This document shows positions 24,898-33,907 of a stretch of 64,000 nucleotides of DNA, in pieces. Numbering within the stretch: the stretch's first letter is position 1; each line of letters starts with the position of its first letter. The position numbers and the translations under genes are program-made. Source of the stretch: Bin87 sp965208015 (GTDB lineage Bacteria; Chloroflexota; Dehalococcoidia; Lucifugimonadales; UBA3495); contig OZ242309.1 of NCBI GenBank assembly GCA_965208015.1, positions 558,001-622,000 on the forward strand, in the 5' to 3' direction. Below the pieces are notes generated by a model. The model did no database searches and had not been told where the DNA came from. It saw only the letters and a program-made list of their open reading frames with translations.

Positions 24898-26196
24898 ATG
24901 GTCTTCAGTCCTGCCGCCCTGATCCCCCAATGGGTGCGCACCTATGCGGCTGTGATTCTTGCCGTGTCGCTGGCGGTCAACCTGATCACCAGCTTTTCTC
25001 TGTACGTGCAGGCACTCACCATCCCGGGGATGAAGAGCACCTTCGAGCTGTCTTACACCACGGTCTTCGTGCTGGTGGTCGCGCTGTCAATTTCTCGCGT
25101 GGTGTCCGGGTTGCTGTCAGGAGCTGCCGCCTCGCGCTACGGCGGTCGGTGGATGGTCATATCCAGCATTTTCGTGCAGGCGGTATCAATGGCCCTGTTG
25201 GGTTGGTCGCCCAGCTATTGGATAGCCCTGGCCGCCATGATTGCCGTGGGCGTGTCCTCGGGGGCTGCGCTGACACCCATGATGGGGATGCTGGCCCCCT
25301 GGTTCCGGGCGACCGACCGTGGGGTCGCCGCGGGTATTGCCGCGTCCGGCGGCAGTTTGGCGATAATTTTTACGGGTGTCATTGTCCCGCCGCTGACCGG
25401 CGTGTTCGGCGATGAAGCATGGAGGTACACCTGGTACGCGCTGGCCGCGTGCAGCGTGCTGATCGGACTGGCGTGCGTGAGCTTCATCCGGGAAGCGCCG
25501 CTCACTGCGTCTCCCTCTTCGACCGGCCTATCGACGGCAGCGACCCCAGCACGGGCTACCGCTCGGAGCGGTCCCGCTGGCTGGCCGGTGCAGGTTTACA
25601 CCAACCCCTATGTTTGGCTGATCACCGGTATGGCCTTCTGCTCCGGATTCGTTCACGGCATCCTCACCACCAGCTACGGCGCCTACCTGGAAGTAGAGCA
25701 GGGAATCGACGTGGCAGTGGTGGGAGCGCTGTTCATGCTCATCGGGGTCCTCAGCATCGGCAGCGGGATCGGATCCGGCGCGTTGTCCGACCGGATCGGA
25801 CGAGGTCTGGCCTTTGCCGCGACGTTCCTGATCGAGGTAGCCTGCCACGCGCTCTTCTGGATGGCGCCGGAGCTGATCTTCTTCATCATTGCGTCCGTGC
25901 TGGCCGGGTTCGCGTTGCGCTCGACCTACACGATTTGCGCGGCGGCGGCCGGCGACTTCGTGCCAGTTTTCATGGCGCCGGCCGCATTCGGATTGATGGG
26001 CATGGGGGCGGGAATTGGGGGTACAATTTCTCCCGCCATATCAGGCCCGATCGCTGACGCAACGGGTACGCTCCGGTGGTCGTTCGCGATGGCTGCAGGG
26101 GCTGCTCTGATCGGCGCCGGATTGGGTTTCACTCTTCACATCATGACCCGAACTCGAGATCAAGGTGCAACCGGGCAAGCGGCGTCACCCGCTTAG
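24898..26196 (+). CDS. MFS transporter
   Basis: The 432-residue protein has 12 hydrophobic segments in two halves with the linker at about residues 210-235. The loop-2 motif between helices 2 and 3 is relaxed (GAAASRYGGRW), and the second-half equivalent is GALSDRIGRG. The sequence resembles the monocarboxylate/oxalate-type subfamily (early helix SFSLYVQALTIPGMKSTFEL). The substrate is unknown; the next gene, a PIG-L deacetylase, starts 54 nt later and might be co-transcribed. Confidence 0.88.
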   Translation: MVFSPAALIPQWVRTYAAVILAVSLAVNLITSFSLYVQALTIPGMKSTFELSYTTVFVLVVALSISRVVSGLLSGAAASRYGGRWMVISSIFVQAVSMALLGWSPSYWIALAAMIAVGVSSGAALTPMMGMLAPWFRATDRGVAAGIAASGGSLAIIFTGVIVPPLTGVFGDEAWRYTWYALAACSVLIGLACVSFIREAPLTASPSSTGLSTAATPARATARSGPAGWPVQVYTNPYVWLITGMAFCSGFVHGILTTSYGAYLEVEQGIDVAVVGALFMLIGVLSIGSGIGSGALSDRIGRGLAFAATFLIEVACHALFWMAPELIFFIIASVLAGFALRSTYTICAAAAGDFVPVFMAPAAFGLMGMGAGIGGTISPAISGPIADATGTLRWSFAMAAGAALIGAGLGFTLHIMTRTRDQGATGQAASPA

Positions 26197-26250
26197 CCGC
26201 CCTCTCGATTGCGGTCCCGGTATTTCAGGGACACAGCAGGCGGTGCGATT

Positions 26251-26967
26251 TTGACCAACAGCGATAACGAAGACTTCAGCCGAGCCATGGTGGTGGTCGC
26301 CCACGCGGACGATGCCGAATGGGGCTGCGCGGGAACCGTGGCCCGCTGGTGCGCCGAGGGCAAGCATGTCGTGTACGTGATCTGCACGGACGGAAGCAAG
26401 GGTACTTCGGACCCGACCATTTCCCTGGACGAGGTCATCAAATCCCGACGCGCCGAGCAGGAAGAGGCGGGCCGCATCCTCGGTCTGGCGGACGTGGTGT
26501 TTCTCGGCTTCCCCGACGCCTACCTGCAATCCAACCTGGAACTGCGGAAGGCCATCACCCGGGAGATTCGTCGGCATCGTCCCGACGTGCTGGTCTGCAT
26601 GAATCCGGTGCGCAACCTCGACGGCGACGGATACATCGATCACCCGGACCACTTCGCCTCCGGCGACGCGGCCATGGGCGCGGTTTACCCTTCGGCGCGC
26701 GACCCCCTCACGTTCCCCGACCTGCTCACTGACGAAGGACTGGAGCCGCACAAGGTCCGGGAAGTCTGGGTGATGGGCCGAACCCACCCGGACCACTTCG
26801 TGGACGTATCTGACCACATTGACACTGCGGTGGAGGCGCTGCGGGCGCACCGCAGTCAGGTCAGTCTAGAAGCGGCCGATCAGTACCTGCGGGAGTGGCG
26901 GCGCCGGGACGGGCCTCGCATCGGCGTGGAATATGCGGAAGTGTTCAAGCGTTTTCGACTCGGCTAA
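26251..26967 (+). CDS. PIG-L family deacetylase
   Basis: The likely start is TTG at 26251 (a TTG at 26209 would add 14 residues). The product of 238 residues has the zinc motif region AHADDAEWGCAGTVARW at its N-terminus, MNPVRNLDGDGYIDHPDHFASGD with the second histidines, and an LGLADVVFLGFPDA strand. PIG-L enzymes remove acetyl groups from GlcNAc-like sugars or thiol conjugates (for example LmbE/BshB). The substrate here is unknown. Confidence 0.88.
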   Translation: MTNSDNEDFSRAMVVVAHADDAEWGCAGTVARWCAEGKHVVYVICTDGSKGTSDPTISLDEVIKSRRAEQEEAGRILGLADVVFLGFPDAYLQSNLELRKAITREIRRHRPDVLVCMNPVRNLDGDGYIDHPDHFASGDAAMGAVYPSARDPLTFPDLLTDEGLEPHKVREVWVMGRTHPDHFVDVSDHIDTAVEALRAHRSQVSLEAADQYLREWRRRDGPRIGVEYAEVFKRFRLG

Positions 26968-27059
26968 ACTGGTGCATTGATTGACGCGACGCGGAATTGA
27001 GCAAGCCCGACGATAGAGACTTTCCGGTGGAACGGGCCCTGCGCGCAAGCGTGAACTTA

Positions 27060-27088
27060 TTGACATCCCATCCTTCCGGCGATACGAT
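27060..27088 (+). promoter_or_regulatory. Sigma-70-type promoter of the DUF1800-DUF1501-NHL operon
   Basis: TTGACA (27060-27065), 17-nt spacer, TACGAT (27083-27088). The 264-bp region 26968-27231 holds no gene; the leader from about 27095 to 27231 is AT-rich, with the imperfect inverted segment CGATTGCGGGAATAACGAT. Confidence 0.8.
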
Positions 27089-27231
27089 TCTAATCTGATA
27101 ATCGTTCCGCAACTGGAGGCCCGCCGCCGGCGAAATCCGATTGCGGGAATAACGATTATTGCGGTATATTTGCAGTACAAAGAATCGGCCAGTCGGGACC
27201 CTGTTCCCAAGGTAAACGAAAGGAGGAACCA

Positions 27232-28656
27232 ATGGCAGGAAGCAACGACATCGCACTGATGGCGCACCTTCTCCGTCGGGCGGGCTTCAGCGCCAGCCGC
27301 GACGAGATCGAAGCCGCCGCTGCGAGAGGCTATGACACTGTGGTGGAGGAGTTTCTGAACCCCGGTTCGACCTCGGGCGTTGAAGACGACATCATGCTCC
27401 GCTACCATCCCACCTACAACCACCCGGGCGCCATCGAGATCAACATCCAGAACTGGGTGTATCGCATGGTCAACACCGAGTACCAGCTGAAGGAGAAAAT
27501 GGCCCTTTTCTGGCACATGATCTTCTGCGCTGGCCACTCCAAGATCGACTCCGGCGAAGAGATGGGTCGGATGATCCAGATGTTCCGGGACAAGGGCATG
27601 GGCAACTTCCGGGAACTGCTGATGGAACTGTCCACCAGCCCCGCCATGGTCTACTACCTGGACAACTGTGAGAGCCACAAGACGGCCATCAACGAGAACT
27701 ACGGCCGTGAGCTGCTCGAACTGTTCTCCATGGGCGTCGGCATGAACGAGGAGTTCAACTACTCCGAGGACGACGTCAAGGCCACCGCCCGCGCGTTCAC
27801 CGGCTGGAACATCGCTCCGCCGTACCCGCCCTTCCCCTATGGCCGCAGCCCTTGGGAATTCCGGTTCGACCCGGCCGACCATGACGGCGAGGAGAAGACG
27901 TTCCTGGGTCGCACGGGCAACTGGAACGGTGACGATATCCTGGACATCATCGCGGACCAGCAGGCCACCGCCCGGTTCATCTCCCGCCACATGTACAACT
28001 ACTTCGTCGCCGACGAGGTTCCGGTTCCCAGCTGGCGGCAGACCCCGCCGAAGGACGAGGCCCTGCTGGGCGATCTGGAGCAAGCGTACTTCGACAGTGG
28101 CTACAACATCACCGCGATGCTGCGAACCCTGTTCAACTCCGACGCCTTCAAGAACGCCCGCTACGCCAAGGTCAAGAACCCGGCCGAGATGGTTGCCGGC
28201 ACCCTGCGCATGGTCGGCGACCACCGCGACGAGATCAAGCCGGGCATGTTCGAGCTCAGCCAGGAGCCCAAGTACATGGGCATGGACCTGATGAACCCGC
28301 CCACCGTCGAGGGTTGGCACACCGGCCACGAGTGGATCGACTCCGGCACCCTGGTAGAGCGCATCAACTTCGCCGCCGACTACCTGGGCCGCACGGAACT
28401 CCCCGGCGTCCAGAGCATGATCTCCAAGCTCATGGCTGCGGGCGACAGCCTCAGCCCCGAACAGTTCGTCGACACCTGCGCTGACCTGGTGGGTTGTCTC
28501 AACCTCACCGAGGACACCCGCGACCAGCTCATCGCCCACGCCGGCCGCGGTGGCGACCTCACCCACGGCAGTGACGCTGAGCGCGCCGAGTTCACACGCC
28601 GCTCCGGCGAGATGTTCCAGATAATCGCCTCCACCTCGGAGTTCCAGTTCGAGTAG
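27232..28656 (+). CDS. DUF1800 family protein
   Basis: The 474-residue protein has the DUF1800 pattern: MAHLLRRAGFSASRDEIEAAAARGYDTVVEEFLNP at the start, KEKMALFWHMIFCAGHSK, NYGRELLELFSMGVGMNEEFNYSEDDVKATARAFTGW, NPAEMVAGTLR and LMNPPTVEGWHTGHEWIDSG. Members usually pair with DUF1501 proteins, as here. ATG 27232 follows AAGGAGG. There is no signal peptide, although many relatives are exported. The function is not established. Confidence 0.92.
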   Translation: MAGSNDIALMAHLLRRAGFSASRDEIEAAAARGYDTVVEEFLNPGSTSGVEDDIMLRYHPTYNHPGAIEINIQNWVYRMVNTEYQLKEKMALFWHMIFCAGHSKIDSGEEMGRMIQMFRDKGMGNFRELLMELSTSPAMVYYLDNCESHKTAINENYGRELLELFSMGVGMNEEFNYSEDDVKATARAFTGWNIAPPYPPFPYGRSPWEFRFDPADHDGEEKTFLGRTGNWNGDDILDIIADQQATARFISRHMYNYFVADEVPVPSWRQTPPKDEALLGDLEQAYFDSGYNITAMLRTLFNSDAFKNARYAKVKNPAEMVAGTLRMVGDHRDEIKPGMFELSQEPKYMGMDLMNPPTVEGWHTGHEWIDSGTLVERINFAADYLGRTELPGVQSMISKLMAAGDSLSPEQFVDTCADLVGCLNLTEDTRDQLIAHAGRGGDLTHGSDAERAEFTRRSGEMFQIIASTSEFQFE

Positions 28657-28761
28657 GCGGCGATCGTCTAGCATTCGGCCGGCCCGCAGCTTTTCCAAAA
28701 CGTCGTCGGTCCGGCCAAACACCATCGCTAGGAACTGATACACAAAACGGAGGACTATCAA

Positions 28762-29901
28762 ATGGTCTCTACCAACAAAGACAACGTTCTGGTGGTGCTC
28801 TCGCTGTCCGGCGGGAACGACGGCCTGAACACCGTCATCCCTTACAACGACGGCCACTACCGTGACTTCCGCCCCAATCTGGGCGTGGGCGCCGAACAGG
28901 TCATCGACTTGAACGGTGAGATCGGCATGCACCCCACCATGCTGCCGTTGAAGAAGTACTGGGACGAGGGCAAGCTCGCCATCTTCCTGGGCATCGGCTA
29001 CGCCAACCCGTCCTACAGCCACTTCCGCAGCATGGACATCTGGCACACGTGTGAGCCGGACACCATCGGAACCGAAGGCTGGCTCGGCCAGGTCATCCAC
29101 GAGTTGGACCCGAAGAACGAAGGCCAGGGCATCACCGGCGTCAACTTCGGTCGCGGCCTCCCCCGCGCCCTGGCGAAGGAAGGCGTACCGGTCGCTTCCG
29201 TCGGCAACCTCGAAACTTACGGCCTGCTCACGGGAATCGAAGGCGATGACCAGCGCGCCGAGGCTCTCGACCTCTTCAGCAAGATCTACGCTCCCACCGT
29301 CGGACAGGGCTTCGTCAGCGACTATCTGCGCTCCACGGGCACCTACGCTCGCATCGGCGCCGATATCCTGGCCACCGCGCCGCCGAAGTACACCTCCAAC
29401 GTGGAGTACTCCGCGACCACTGTCGGCCAGTACATGAAGAACATCGCCCAGACCCACCTGGCTGACCTGGGAACCCGCGTGCTCTTCACCACCAGTCCCT
29501 ACAACGGTTTCGACACCCACGCCAACCAGGCGCAACTCCATAGCGGCCTGTGGACTGACGTGTCTGCCAACGTCGACACCTTCATCACCGACCTGCGGGA
29601 GCACGACGCCAGTGACAACGTCATTACGTTCATGTTCTCCGAGTTCGGCCGCCGCATCGGCGACAACGGCTCCGGAACCGACCACGGCGCCGGCTCCGTG
29701 GCCTTCGCAGTCGGCGAAAAGGTCAAGGGCGGCATCTACGGCGTCTACCCGTCCCTGGCTCCGGCCGATCAGGAAGAAGGCGGCAACCTCCGGTCCAACA
29801 TGGACTTCCGCCAGGTTTACGCCACCATCCTGGAAGACTGGATGGGTCTCGATTCCAACCCCATCAACCGCGGCGTCTTCGAGAAGGTCCCCTTCCTGTA
29901 G
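28762..29901 (+). CDS. DUF1501 family protein
   Basis: The 379-residue protein starts LVVLSLSGGNDGLNTVIPYNDGHYRDFRPNL and has the sulfatase/alkaline-phosphatase-superfamily-like core TTSPYNGFDTHANQAQLHSG and FMFSEFGRRIGDNGSGTDHGAGSVAFAVG, with Asp/His residues able to bind metal. Most relatives carry a twin-arginine signal peptide; this one begins directly with the domain, suggesting cytoplasmic location. It is 105 nt downstream of the DUF1800 gene with GGAGGACT before its ATG. Confidence 0.92.
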   Translation: MVSTNKDNVLVVLSLSGGNDGLNTVIPYNDGHYRDFRPNLGVGAEQVIDLNGEIGMHPTMLPLKKYWDEGKLAIFLGIGYANPSYSHFRSMDIWHTCEPDTIGTEGWLGQVIHELDPKNEGQGITGVNFGRGLPRALAKEGVPVASVGNLETYGLLTGIEGDDQRAEALDLFSKIYAPTVGQGFVSDYLRSTGTYARIGADILATAPPKYTSNVEYSATTVGQYMKNIAQTHLADLGTRVLFTTSPYNGFDTHANQAQLHSGLWTDVSANVDTFITDLREHDASDNVITFMFSEFGRRIGDNGSGTDHGAGSVAFAVGEKVKGGIYGVYPSLAPADQEEGGNLRSNMDFRQVYATILEDWMGLDSNPINRGVFEKVPFL

Positions 29902-29924
29902 GCCAACGGTAACCGAACGATCGA

Positions 29925-29960
29925 GGCGGAGGGTCCTCGCCAAATGGCAAACCCTCCGCC
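29925..29960 (+). terminator. Hairpin between the DUF1501 and NHL genes
   Basis: GGCGGAGGGT (29925-29934) pairs perfectly with ACCCTCCGCC (29951-29960); only a short, mixed TTAT tail follows. It is probably a partial terminator or mRNA-stability element within the operon. Confidence 0.5.
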
Positions 29961-29999
29961 TTATCCTGACCACTGACGACCGACAAGAGAGGGAAGTCT

Positions 30000-31004
30000 A
30001 TGAGTACCCATCTGTTTGGCCTTGTGGACATTGCCTTCCCCTATAGCCACTCCGTTGGCCGCAACGAGTTCAACGGCACCGGGTTCCGCAACCCGGTGGA
30101 CATGGCTATCGACGACGAAGGCAAAGTCTTTGTGCTCAACCGCTCCTACGAAAACCGACCGGACGGCGTGCACGTCACCATCGCGACGCTGGACGAGGAC
30201 TACGTGAGCGAGTTCAGCCAGTTCGGCGAGGCGCCGGGCGACATGTACTGGCCCACTTCCTGCGCCCTCGATGGCGACGGCAAGCTTTACGTTGCGGACG
30301 AGTACCTCAACCGTATCACCATTTATACCGAGGACGGCGACTACGTGTCCCACTGGGGCGCGCAGGGAAGCGGCCCCGGCCAGTTCGACGGCCCTTCAGG
30401 CATCGCCATCTCCGGCGACACCATGTGGCTGGTGGACAGCAAAAACCACCGCGTCCAGAGCTACGGGCTGGACGGCACCTTCAAGAGCCAGTTCGGCGAG
30501 TTCGGCACCGGAAACGGCCAGCTCAACATGCCCTGGGGCATTGCCCTGGGTAACGACGGACTGATCTACGTGGCGGACTGGCGGAACGATCGCATCCAGG
30601 TGTTCAACCAGGGCGGTGATTGGCAGGCCAGTTTCGGCACCAGCGGCGACGGCCCCGGCCAGTTCAACCGACCCAATGCCGTTCACGTGGATGCCGACGG
30701 CGACGTCTACGTCTGTGACCGCGAGAACGACCGTGTGCAGATCCTGGCTCCCGACGGACGCTTCCGCGCCCAGCTCAAGGGTGACCACCAGATCTCTGAC
30801 TGGGGCAAGAGCAAGCTCAACTCCAACCCCGACATGATCCGCCAGCGGACCATGGCAATCACGCACGATGGCGGCGCCTTCGAGAAGGCTTTGTCCAACC
30901 CGTGCGCCGTGCGCGTCACTCCTTCAGGCCAGATCGCGATCCTCGACCACACCCGGGGCCGAATCCAGGTTTACCAGAAGGAAAAGGAACCCGTGTTGCT
31001 CTAG
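30000..31004 (+). CDS. NHL-repeat beta-propeller protein
   Basis: The 334-residue protein is built of six NHL repeats (for example GPGQFDGPSGIAISGDTMWLVDSKNHRVQSYGLDG, then GNGQLNMPWGIALG and GPGQFNRPNAVHVDADGDVYVCDRENDRVQIL). It has no signal peptide. Beta-propellers of this type bind proteins, RNA or peptides. Third gene of the DUF1800-DUF1501 unit, 98 nt after DUF1501, followed by a clear terminator. Confidence 0.9.
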   Translation: MSTHLFGLVDIAFPYSHSVGRNEFNGTGFRNPVDMAIDDEGKVFVLNRSYENRPDGVHVTIATLDEDYVSEFSQFGEAPGDMYWPTSCALDGDGKLYVADEYLNRITIYTEDGDYVSHWGAQGSGPGQFDGPSGIAISGDTMWLVDSKNHRVQSYGLDGTFKSQFGEFGTGNGQLNMPWGIALGNDGLIYVADWRNDRIQVFNQGGDWQASFGTSGDGPGQFNRPNAVHVDADGDVYVCDRENDRVQILAPDGRFRAQLKGDHQISDWGKSKLNSNPDMIRQRTMAITHDGGAFEKALSNPCAVRVTPSGQIAILDHTRGRIQVYQKEKEPVLL

Positions 31005-31037
31005 CCGCAACGGTCACCCGACCACAACGAGCGAACG

Positions 31038-31078
31038 AGTCCCGCCGGTGGGTTAGCCTGCCGGCGGGACTTGGTTTT
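31038..31078 (+). terminator. Rho-independent terminator after the NHL gene
   Basis: AGTCCCGCCGG (31038-31048) pairs with CCGGCGGGACT (31061-31071), loop of 12 nt, followed by TGGTTTTA. It ends the DUF1800-DUF1501-NHL transcript. Confidence 0.8.
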
Positions 31079-31101
31079 AGGAGGGCATTACGGCTACCGC
31101 T

Positions 31102-31797
31102 ATGCAGAGCACCATCAAGCAGCTACAGGACAGCATACGACTCCACGGGCGCAAACTCAGTAGCAACGAATACCTTACTCGCAAGGTTCTGGTTGATCCG
31201 TTGCTGGAATCCTTGGGCTGGGACATCCTCGGCTACAGATCGGTTGAGGTGGAATACAGCCATCTTATACAGCACACGATGTGCCATGCCAGGCACCGCT
31301 TTGCTTGAGAACATTCCGGTGCTTGAGCGCAGGATTTCCAAACAACCGCCTGGTTCCGTCGCCGGGGGATTTTTGGAAGTTGCACATTGGCTGAAAAACG
31401 TTAATATGACGCCAAACCATGATACATTGCCGTGGGTTCCTCTGCTCGATTTCGACTTTGTAGAAACACCCAGGAGGATCAGCTTCCCAAATGGAAACCA
31501 TGAGTCAATAAGGTCGTGGTACCAAGTAGTTGCTATGACTGCCGAATGGCTTTGGGAAAAGGGTTGCCTTAAGGGGAGCAATATCGAGATTATCAGACAA
31601 GGTAGTACATCGCCCTTCATTACTGCGAACCTAAGGTCTGCGCAATGGAGGTCAGTTTGTAACGGCAACTTCTTCTTGGCGCGCAACATAGGCGCACCTC
31701 CAAATCATCCACTGTTGGAATGCAAAAAATACTGCTGGAACACTGCGGGATCCCTCTGAGTGAAGTTCAGTTGCGGGAACCGCTGTTCAGTGGGTAA
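31102..31797 (+). pseudogene. Decayed restriction-enzyme-like gene
   Basis: The first 56 codons from ATG 31102 (TIKQLQDSIRLHGRKLSSNE, then TRKVLVDPLLESLGWDI and VEVEYS) match the N-terminus of HsdR-N-type nuclease proteins. Then the frame breaks at about 31260. A second piece in another frame (31270-31755) contains RRISFPNGNHESIRSWYQVV and AMTAEWLWEKGCL, a C-terminal domain often found in the same proteins. After a shift in an A-run near 31727 it ends LLEHCGIPLSEVQLREPLFSG before TAA at 31797. The catalytic centre is missing. The base composition (more A/T) differs from neighbours, suggesting foreign origin. Confidence 0.6.
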
Positions 31798-31856
31798 GGG
31801 AAGGGGACCTGCACCGCAGCGGTAAAGTGGAGAAACGGCACCTGGGCAAGTGATGA

Positions 31857-31876
31857 GGGCGAATGATTATTCGCCC
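31857..31876. repeat. Short palindrome GGGCGAAT-GATT-ATTCGCCC
   Basis: Perfect 8-bp arms around GATT in the gap between the decayed restriction-like gene and the HEPN gene. It lies 16 nt past the end of the minus-strand HEPN operon. It resembles dispersed intergenic palindromes of other genomes and may stop or stabilise that transcript. Confidence 0.5.
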
Positions 31877-31892
31877 CTATGGTTTTGGGCGT

Positions 31893-32246
31893 TCAGCCCA
31901 AGATGGCCAGCAGGTGGGGAATCAGCCGCTCGGCCTGCTCACGACGCCTTGTTATTTCCCTGGCGTTGAGGTTGTTGTGGTAGAAGTTTGCGTGGAGCTT
32001 TTCGGCGCTGTCGAAATCCGAAAGCAACTGATTGTTATCCAGTTCCCCGCTCAACATTCTCGCGGCGGCCTTGATTGCGCCATGGCTGTTCTTGTGCCAG
32101 CCTCGCTCGGTGGCTATTCCCAAGATGGCGTGGCCGGCAGCTCCCCACAGCAGTTCTGATCCGATCAGCGTATTTCCGTCGGCAAACTCCCTTTCCGAAC
32201 GCGCCAGGAGAGCGCGGGCAATTCGAGCGTGCTCGGCGGCGAACAA
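31893..32246 (-). CDS. HEPN/PaREP1-like protein
   Basis: The start is TTG at 32246, 4 nt after the stop of the upstream gene; the product is 117 residues. The helical core reads ELLWGAAGHAILGIATERGWHKNSHGAI, with a second helix pair FDSAEKLHANFYHNNLNAREI that matches the family end. No nucleotidyltransferase neighbour is present. Last gene of the mogA-33012-32251-31893 block. Confidence 0.7.
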   Translation of the reverse strand: MFAAEHARIARALLARSEREFADGNTLIGSELLWGAAGHAILGIATERGWHKNSHGAIKAAARMLSGELDNNQLLSDFDSAEKLHANFYHNNLNAREITRRREQAERLIPHLLAILG

Positions 32247-32250
32247 TGGC

Positions 32251-33015
32251 TTACTTCGTTAACTGTTTGATGCGCGTCAGGAACCCGTAAATAGCCCAGG
32301 AATCCATCTCCAACTCGCCGGGGATAATGTCGCCGTAGCTGTACCGTATCTTGTCGGGCATCCCTTCGGCGTGCAGGTATCCTGACATCAGACCCAGTTC
32401 ATCGCTGTCCAGGGCCTCAATAGCTGCGTAAGTTTGCTCCTGGGTCTCGCAGGGCCAGCCGCGTTGCCTGGCCGCTTTAGCCACGGCGTGGTGAGCAGCG
32501 TCGCGCAGGATCTCGGCGCCGCGCATCATGTTGTGCACCGCAAACTGCTCCAAGGCCTCCGCAGCCGGGCCTTCGGTGGGCAAGTCCAGTTTCGCCACTA
32601 CGTCCGCCAAGTTTGGTTCGGGTGAAACCGCGTACCGGGCTCGGTCAAAAGGAAGGTTGCCGCCTTTGCCCGCAATGCTGGCGAGGAAAGTATCTACCAC
32701 CCAGCAATCGGCTTCAATATCTTCCGGCGTAATTTCAGCATAGCGGTAACGGATTTTATCGGGCAACCCTTCGGCGTACATATAGCCGGATGTCAGGCCC
32801 TCGCCGCAGTCGAGTTTCTCCAGCAGGTCGTAGATTTGTTCCCGTGTTTCGCAGGGCCATCCGCGCTGATGAGCCGCCTTGACCAAGGCGTAATGCGCGG
32901 CGTCTCGCAAAATCTCGGCGCCCAGCATCATGTTGTGGACCGAAAACTGCTCCAAGGCCTCGGCTACGGGTCCTTCCTTGGGCAAGTTGAGTTTGCTGAC
33001 GTCCACCATCGTCAT
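32251..33015 (-). CDS. Tandem HEPN/PaREP1-like protein (two domains)
   Basis: The start ATG at 33015 overlaps the stop of the previous gene (ATGA), giving 254 residues. Two repeats of about 110 residues follow one another (first about residues 7-115, second about 130-245). Both contain EALEQF[SA]VHNMM, GAEILRDAAH, a QRGWPCET turn, and a [EM]-rich GLPDKIRY/GMPDKIRY segment. The halves are close enough to show a recent internal duplication, yet they differ in several charged positions. The function is unknown; the fold suggests a HEPN dimer fused into one chain. Confidence 0.75.
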   Translation of the reverse strand: MTMVDVSKLNLPKEGPVAEALEQFSVHNMMLGAEILRDAAHYALVKAAHQRGWPCETREQIYDLLEKLDCGEGLTSGYMYAEGLPDKIRYRYAEITPEDIEADCWVVDTFLASIAGKGGNLPFDRARYAVSPEPNLADVVAKLDLPTEGPAAEALEQFAVHNMMRGAEILRDAAHHAVAKAARQRGWPCETQEQTYAAIEALDSDELGLMSGYLHAEGMPDKIRYSYGDIIPGELEMDSWAIYGFLTRIKQLTK

Positions 33016-33365
33016 CCCTCGGGGCCTTTGGGCATCCCAGCGTCGATCCACGCGGCGATTTCCGCAGCCTCCGCGCGCGACAGGAACGGTCCGCGCAACG
33101 GCATCCGGCCGAAGGTCCCGCAGCCCAAGCGAAGGGAGCGTACCAAGTGCGTGTCGGCCCCCGGCACGCCCGGCTCAATCGAGGGATACCCGTTGAGAAC
33201 CGACGCTGCCAACTCCTCAGGCGTTTCCCACCAGTATTCGTGAATGCCCGGGTACGGCTGCCGGCCGTGCCTTTCGATCCAGCGTTCCATGATAACGTCG
33301 AGCAGTTCTTTCACCCTGGGCCAATAGACGGGTGTGACTTCGTTCGCGTTGGCGTCTGTGCTCAT
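33012..33365 (-). CDS. Hypothetical protein with PSCyt1-like C-terminus
   Basis: The 117-residue protein ends in GRMPLRGPFLSRAEAAEIAAWIDAGMPKG, the pattern found at the end of planctomycete-type cytochrome c domains, but there is no haem-binding CxxCH (only one cysteine, in LGCGTFG). The N-terminal half (WPRVKELLDVIMERWIERHG) is helical. It is translated with the tandem HEPN gene through an ATGA overlap. A role is not known. Confidence 0.65.
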   Translation of the reverse strand: MSTDANANEVTPVYWPRVKELLDVIMERWIERHGRQPYPGIHEYWWETPEELAASVLNGYPSIEPGVPGADTHLVRSLRLGCGTFGRMPLRGPFLSRAEAAEIAAWIDAGMPKGPEG

Positions 33366-33412
33366 GGCTTGGCGGTCTCCGGTTGATGAACTGGTAACGG
33401 TTTGGTGATCGA

Positions 33413-33907
33413 TTATCCGCGGGGGTGTTCCTGCACCGACTCACGTTGCAGAAGTTCGATTGCGTGGGGCAGAACGGGCAGGATGACATCGAGGCATTCA
33501 CCCACGCCACGCGGGCTACCGGGCAAAGTGATGATCAGCGTATGGCCGCGAATACCGACGACCGACCGGCTCAGCATTGCCATGGGCGTGAACTTGAGGG
33601 TCTGCGCCCGCATTGTTTCGGCCATACCCGGAACCTCGCGGTCCATTGCACGCTTTGCGGCTTCGGGGGTGACGTCGCGCCGTCCCATGCCAGTTCCGCC
33701 GGTGCTGACTATAAGATCTACCTCTCCAGAATCGGCCCAGTCAGCCAATCTGGCGGTGATAGTGTCGGCGTCGTCCGCCACTATTTCGTAGCGGACTTCC
33801 TCGTAGTCAGGCGGGGGCAGCTTGTCGCGGATGGCCTGTCCGCCGGTGTCTTCGCGCTCGCCACGGGCGCCGGAACTGCTGATGGTCAGAATTGCCAGAC
33901 GGTACAT
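33413..33907 (-). CDS. Molybdenum cofactor protein MogA/MoaB family
   Basis: The 164-residue protein has the MoCF/MogA core: STGGTGMGRRDVTPEA near residues 70-86 and LPGSPRGVGECLDVI near residue 135, with PHAIELL at the end. Members bind or adenylate molybdopterin, a step toward the molybdenum cofactor needed by the Cox-type and formate-dehydrogenase-type enzymes in this window. It lies 47 nt upstream of gene 33012 on the same strand. Confidence 0.88.
   Translation of the reverse strand: MYRLAILTISSSGARGEREDTGGQAIRDKLPPPDYEEVRYEIVADDADTITARLADWADSGEVDLIVSTGGTGMGRRDVTPEAAKRAMDREVPGMAETMRAQTLKFTPMAMLSRSVVGIRGHTLIITLPGSPRGVGECLDVILPVLPHAIELLQRESVQEHPRG

Noticed and set aside
26866..29973. Long minus-strand frame of 1035 codons opposite the DUF1800/DUF1501 genes
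   Set aside because: It is the antisense shadow of two clearly conserved proteins in GC-rich DNA; its product resembles no family and has unnatural composition.
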